Source: Herpetosiphon aurantiacus DSM 785 (GTDB lineage: Bacteria > Chloroflexota > Chloroflexia > Chloroflexales > Herpetosiphonaceae). Taken from it: a stretch of DNA of 64,000 nucleotides. The translations under genes and the position numbers were made by a program. Under the pieces are notes generated by a model, which was not told where the DNA came from, did no database searches, and saw only the letters and a program-made list of their open reading frames with translations. The stretch spans positions 2,681,199 to 2,745,198 of the forward strand of contig CP000875.1 of the NCBI GenBank assembly GCA_000018565.1, written 5' to 3'. This document shows positions 61,901 through 64,000 of the stretch, piece after piece. The stretch's first letter is position 1; the number at the start of each line of letters is the position of its first letter.

Positions 61901-64000
61901 TCAAGCAGCAAATAATCGTCACTGCCATCGAAATTGAGGGCTGCCCCAAATTTGCCAGCGCTGCTTGATGTGGGGCAATTGTAGAAAGCGGCACAAGCTG
62001 CGACCCGCCCATCATTAACCCGATTGATTTGCTCGACATTAAAGCTTGGTTGGTCAAAACTTAGGTTATAGCTGGTTGCCACCAGATCATCAAGCGCACC
62101 CTTGAGCGGCAACGTGCCACCAACGCGGCGACCAAATCGCGCATTACTATCGGTCGTGATCAATGGCCAGTAGGTGCTGGTGCCGCTGCTGGTTGCGGTG
62201 ATAGTTGAGCCATTGTGGGTTGTGGCAATTGCGAAATTGCTGGTTGAGCCAGCCGCTGCCGCCAAGCTCCAGCTGATTGTCACGGAGACCCAACTGCCAA
62301 GCTTGCCGCTAAAACCACCAGCAGCAGTCGTCGAGAATGGGCCAAACGCCACGCTGCTCGAAGTACGGTTGATCAGGCCGAGCGTAACCAAGCCCGCTGA
62401 GTCGATATAGGCGCGTAAACAGTAGCCTGCTCCGGCTGAGCTAGAACAAGCATTATCAAGCAAATAATAGTAGGAGCCGCTGGCTGGCAGGGCACTCAAT
62501 TTCAGTTTGAAGCTAAATGAGCCACTTGTCCCAGCCGCGCTACTTGCTGTTGCGGGCAGTGGTAAATAATCGTCGCTGCCATCAAAAAGCAGGCCTTCGT
62601 GGGTCGCACCTGCGGTCAAACTTGGGCAGGTTGCGGTTGAGGCACAGCTGACGATGCTGCCACCACTGGCGGTGTTGGCGAAACTGGTGCGCAGGCTGTT
62701 GGTATTATGTTCGTCAAAGCCAAACGCAAATACGGTCTCAGCATTATTGTTGACGATGCTGATGTCGTTGAGATTGCCATGCAGCGGACTAGCGCCGTCG
62801 ATGCTATTGCCCAACGTGCCAGCACCAACCACCAAACGCAAGCGCACATTGTTGTTCAAGCCACTATCAAGCGAGCCATTCTGATAAACCCGCAATTGCT
62901 TATCATTCACATTAATTGTGATGGTGATCCAGGTGTTGGTGGCCATGGTGATAACGCCAGTCAAACTTGGGCTAACATCATTTAATGCCACAACCAACTT
63001 GCCGCTGCTATTGACCGAAACGTTCAAGCCATAGGCCTGAGTTGATTCGGTTGCGATCAAGCTCATGGTTTTGTCAGCACTAGGCAGGGCGTTCAATTTG
63101 ACTTTGAACGAGAAGGTTGAGGCTTGAAAGGCATTTTCATAGGCCAGCGTGCCAATCGCCAGCTGATCATCCACGCCATCGAAGGCCACTGAGCGATCAG
63201 TACTGCTCACCAAGTCGCTAGCGGGGCAACTTGCGCCAACACAGGTCGCAGCTTCGCTCTCACCCGAAGCTGGGCTAAAACCGCTCTTTCGATCACTTTC
63301 TTCAAAGCGTAAGGCAATCTTTGGTTGGGTGACGACTGGATCGCTAGCGCTGGTCGTGCCAAGCAAATTGCCATGGATACCTTGGGTGGCCAGGGTATTG
63401 GTGACGCTGGTTGAATAGCTCAAGGCCGCGCCTGGCTGCACAACCAGATCATTGGGATTGTAGCGGCCATCTTTGAGCGCTACAACTTCACTGGCCGAAA
63501 GTGCGCGTTCAAACAGGCTTACTTCGTCGATTGAACCTTGAAAATAGTTGTCGATGCGACCAACCCGCAAGGTATCAATTGGATAGGGCACTTTGCCAGC
63601 GGCAGCCGCCGAATTGGCTTGCTCAACCCCGTTGATATACAAACGCATGGTCGTGCCATCGAACGTTGTGGCGATGTGGCTCCAGGTGTTGCTGCTCAGC
63701 ACCACTCCGCTGGTTGATAAACTGTTCCAATTCGTGCCATCGCCGAAGCCAACTTGCACCCGTCCAGCCTGAAACATGTAGATGCTGGGTGCTCGTTGCG
63801 CCAAAATCCCGCCATCATAGCCCACAATTCCATGGAAATTGCTATCAGTGCTGGTTGGATAGACCCAAACTGCTTGGGTATAGGCTGTTGGCGCAAGGCT
63901 CAGGCTGGCTTGTAGATAATCGTTTAGGCCATCGAAGCTGGCCGCATTGCCATACCGCCCAGTTTGCGCCGCGATTGGGCAAGTTGTCGTGCTGGCGCAA
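55984..64000 (-). CDS. Giant surface protein with at least eight LamG domains (5' end outside window)
   Basis: The frame is open to the window edge, so the N-terminus is missing; about 2670 residues are seen. At least eight concanavalin/LamG-like domains are visible by their FDGxDDYL-type starts, near 63.9, 63.2, 62.6, 61.95, 61.1, 60.1, 58.7 and 58.0 kb. Each lies behind a C(x)nCP pair. Bacterial Ig-like segments lie among them, then two InlB-type repeats (TLTATPxxNSVFSGWSG), a Thr/Pro/Ser/Ala linker and the tail YRIYLPIAMR. LamG domains bind glycans or proteins, so it is probably an adhesin or gliding-surface protein. No catalytic domain is seen in this part. GTG at 63825 is internal, not the start. 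Confidence 0.93.
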   Translation of the reverse strand, partial: CASTTTCPIAAQTGRYGNAASFDGLNDYLQASLSLAPTAYTQAVWVYPTSTDSNFHGIVGYDGGILAQRAPSIYMFQAGRVQVGFGDGTNWNSLSTSGVVLSSNTWSHIATTFDGTTMRLYINGVEQANSAAAAGKVPYPIDTLRVGRIDNYFQGSIDEVSLFERALSASEVVALKDGRYNPNDLVVQPGAALSYSTSVTNTLATQGIHGNLLGTTSASDPVVTQPKIALRFEESDRKSGFSPASGESEAATCVGASCPASDLVSSTDRSVAFDGVDDQLAIGTLAYENAFQASTFSFKVKLNALPSADKTMSLIATESTQAYGLNVSVNSSGKLVVALNDVSPSLTGVITMATNTWITITINVNDKQLRVYQNGSLDSGLNNNVRLRLVVGAGTLGNSIDGASPLHGNLNDISIVNNNAETVFAFGFDEHNTNSLRTSFANTASGGSIVSCASTATCPSLTAGATHEGLLFDGSDDYLPLPATASSAAGTSGSFSFKLKLSALPASGSYYYLLDNACSSSAGAGYCLRAYIDSAGLVTLGLINRTSSSVAFGPFSTTAAGGFSGKLGSWVSVTISWSLAAAAGSTSNFAIATTHNGSTITATSSGTSTYWPLITTDSNARFGRRVGGTLPLKGALDDLVATSYNLSFDQPSFNVEQINRVNDGRVAACAAFYNCPTSSSAGKFGAALNFDGSDDYLLLDHTVGDDFTIAFWMQSSQTTGSASAWWQGNGLIDGEVAGNANDFGISLGDGGKVLFGIGNPAASDTTLKGGSVADGTWHHVVATRVKQTGAMRLYVDGVLVASGTGNTASLSAPPYLRIGMIQTGYNAYAGLLDEIVIVPAAVDLAGAKLLMQTTYPIIDITEAVTTFQLNALSASSISAIANVSSNAVTSRHSFTQEVEAAIDLQSAIDYPVTDSNAASLPILLPFEEVPGETNFSNYGTVTGYSQNNEMKSPTCYSSIGCPTAGLPGVDGRAAYFNGSGDWLSCTYSGVLGLPCAWNEVNIRTVAAWVKADRGTIADFRGSIGANGIELDFNSFKVTINSTTYRIAIDLPENEWVHVAATVDMTSRIAKVYVNGALYGSTSLGSTGTYSGSFPSIGANRAGTFGNLGADGDFFHGSMDDLRGYTVTLSASQIKQLYSESAPAMAFTFDADASSASTVIDTSANSYAGVLRGSVCNTVTLNSADFGNFGADGINIRLESTDQLILSMPLITTALQQLNVSVPICGIDSLIIEEIASNGTTSSYGAISLNAANSGTTTDVNVGSYPFDHIVLNYSYATPTSSSAPSLTDGKIGQNMTFGGSGAIEVQSPTAVSALTSTFTLMGWINPDDVAGFQQLIASGTDATSNNGFSLELNDDLLQFRTLGVKTYASTASVRAEVWQHVALVFDSNYDALFYVNGTLQQTIDGSAVAKANSDDPTYIGGSASPIGVLQGFFRGQLDQLAVYDRQMTTGEIYSIYLRDLRWYSARSTVELQIDTDAPAIALLSAADYLANQPTTLVVSTIDATSGVRLLDVGVKQPNASSYTWSSAGLCAESLSVASNAAWCYNFDPTSLGGAGNYSLQFRAVDAVGNQTISSVYTINIDTTAPTAASSYSETWQQLSTSNSDELAWTVALNGTVNDTGSGIDPNSVQLSLLDSTGALAGLDQAQTATVSGNTWSISYGFANKRPAGRYNLSLSATDLVGNNWSGIVGSIVLDGRAPSMQLEPSLLTSRIISTTPNLNGLLVEQPAWGGEVAAFHFAEASGATNFSDYSDTNLVATCSANACPSGVSGLFGRALNFDGNNDNLTIANTTTLDLSVASFSAWVKPSWVSGTLGYAPTILAQSAGSNSNWRWQMSADYRSMQLHNGSATTSLPLTLASNQWSHVALVQAGDRWTGYLNGVAIGTIEQAFGSSTGLPLHIGSNGTSQFWAGQLDQVTIYERDLSAAEVYALAQSKVAGVSKAQVWLAPDETMIPASPLISYDFTEVRGATSFADASGNGHGATCTSCPTATNGWTDAEALSFDGVNDGLSATITNNLSLANFTQAAWIYSTATDNGYHSVMGYQPGSLNQRRPPSIYITQKTRIHAGFGDGSVFTSLETGSVLTPNAWNHIATTFDGQAYRVYVNGTAVYTSTASAGRTPYPVSKLEIGKADTYFKGAIDQVRIYDRALSATDIGLLASSWTNASLTETNTASADWNYQIPNGLQGLYKLSLRGTDTFSNTESIATVWRGMLDSVAPNVSISATHQGGGFAASTVYTITASDLFLDPATLITPCQTANSTLSYNEMGGVSSLIVTCSVVGHQQGSVSATIRDLAGNQASTSFNLPMPNTSPAILISSPSGSITGTAPISITGGAFAPIGIQSVAVLINGQNLSTINYGVGITNTLWATNWQPQASGSYTITAILTASNGGVYTDTTTISVREAYQLIVNRAGTGSGTISSEPIGINCGDVCSVYFAESNVITLTATPASNSVFSGWSGACSGNSLCVVPMTQAQSVTASFSLKTYPLGISFAGTGDGTVNILPNGVNCTRQTPACLLFFSAGTVVTLTATPLANASFVGWSGDCSGTASCVLTIDRAHTVSARFDLVTLTPTATATSTSTPTPSATATPTTTATATATATSTLTVTPSPTATAIATHTPSPTATNTPTATATVTITATATATVTPSPTVTNTPSPTPTLGASEYRIYLPIAMR

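Noticed and set aside
63696-63896. 66-codon minus-strand frame near the window end
   Set aside because: It overlaps the LamG frame, which continues open to position 64000 and matches the LamG repeat pattern.
1-64000. CRISPR arrays, tRNA or rRNA genes, insertion sequences
   Set aside because: None seen; the repeats present are domain duplications or palindromic elements without spacers or transposase genes.

Overview
The window looks like chromosomal DNA of a filamentous, gliding, facultatively predatory Chloroflexota bacterium of the genus Herpetosiphon. The grounds are roughly 50% GC, Thr/Pro-rich linkers in secreted proteins, STAND-ATPase regulators, large multi-domain histidine kinases, futalosine-type menaquinone genes, and above all a three-gene diterpene cluster whose architecture matches the (+)-O-methylkolavelool cluster described from Herpetosiphon aurantiacus. 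No rRNA, tRNA, CRISPR array, insertion sequence or prophage was recognised.

Layout. 1-2.7 kb: a methyltransferase and the MsrP/MsrQ methionine-sulfoxide repair pair. 2.8-12.6 kb: a cellulose/xyloglucan block, with a secreted tandem-GH6 cellulase and a GH74 xyloglucanase (both with CBM2) on the minus strand flanking a PAS-rich hybrid kinase. The two glycosidase genes share an upstream layout of promoter plus two LacI-type palindromes, so they are probably one regulon. 12.6-18 kb: a P-loop kinase, an HSL-type esterase, a von Willebrand lipoprotein, a pentapeptide-repeat protein and a 1.1 kb gene-free stretch. 18-24.7 kb: a membrane hybrid kinase and an overlapping receiver gene, the diterpene cluster (class II cyclase, Rv3378c-like synthase, O-methyltransferase), then a second receiver paralogous to the first. 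24.8-31.3 kb: a secreted UshA-like nucleotidase, a TolB-like lipoprotein and three secreted peptidoglycan hydrolases (M74, amidase_2, M15-like) that share PG-binding modules.

31.4-43 kb: regulation. There is an OmpR-type receiver/winged-helix protein fused to a STAND ATPase and TPRs; a lipoprotein gene broken by an apparent one-base frameshift; a subtilase; a 70-residue orphan protein; and three tandem paralogues with a shared HTH-like N-terminal domain whose ATPase motifs are progressively degraded. A small glutaredoxin-like gene and a receiver-GAF-adenylate cyclase follow. 46.3-48.4 kb: mqnE-mqnA. 48.5-55.1 kb: a minus-strand surface-glycan block (methyltransferase, tandem glycosyltransferase, WsaF-like glycosyltransferase, zinc-ribbon methyltransferase). 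55.4-64 kb: a small lipoprotein and the 3' end of a giant LamG-repeat surface protein whose 5' end lies beyond the window.

Together the genes describe a surface-oriented lifestyle: polymer-degrading and wall-lytic exoenzymes, a large adhesin-like protein, glycan assembly, and dense signal transduction around a specialised terpenoid pathway.
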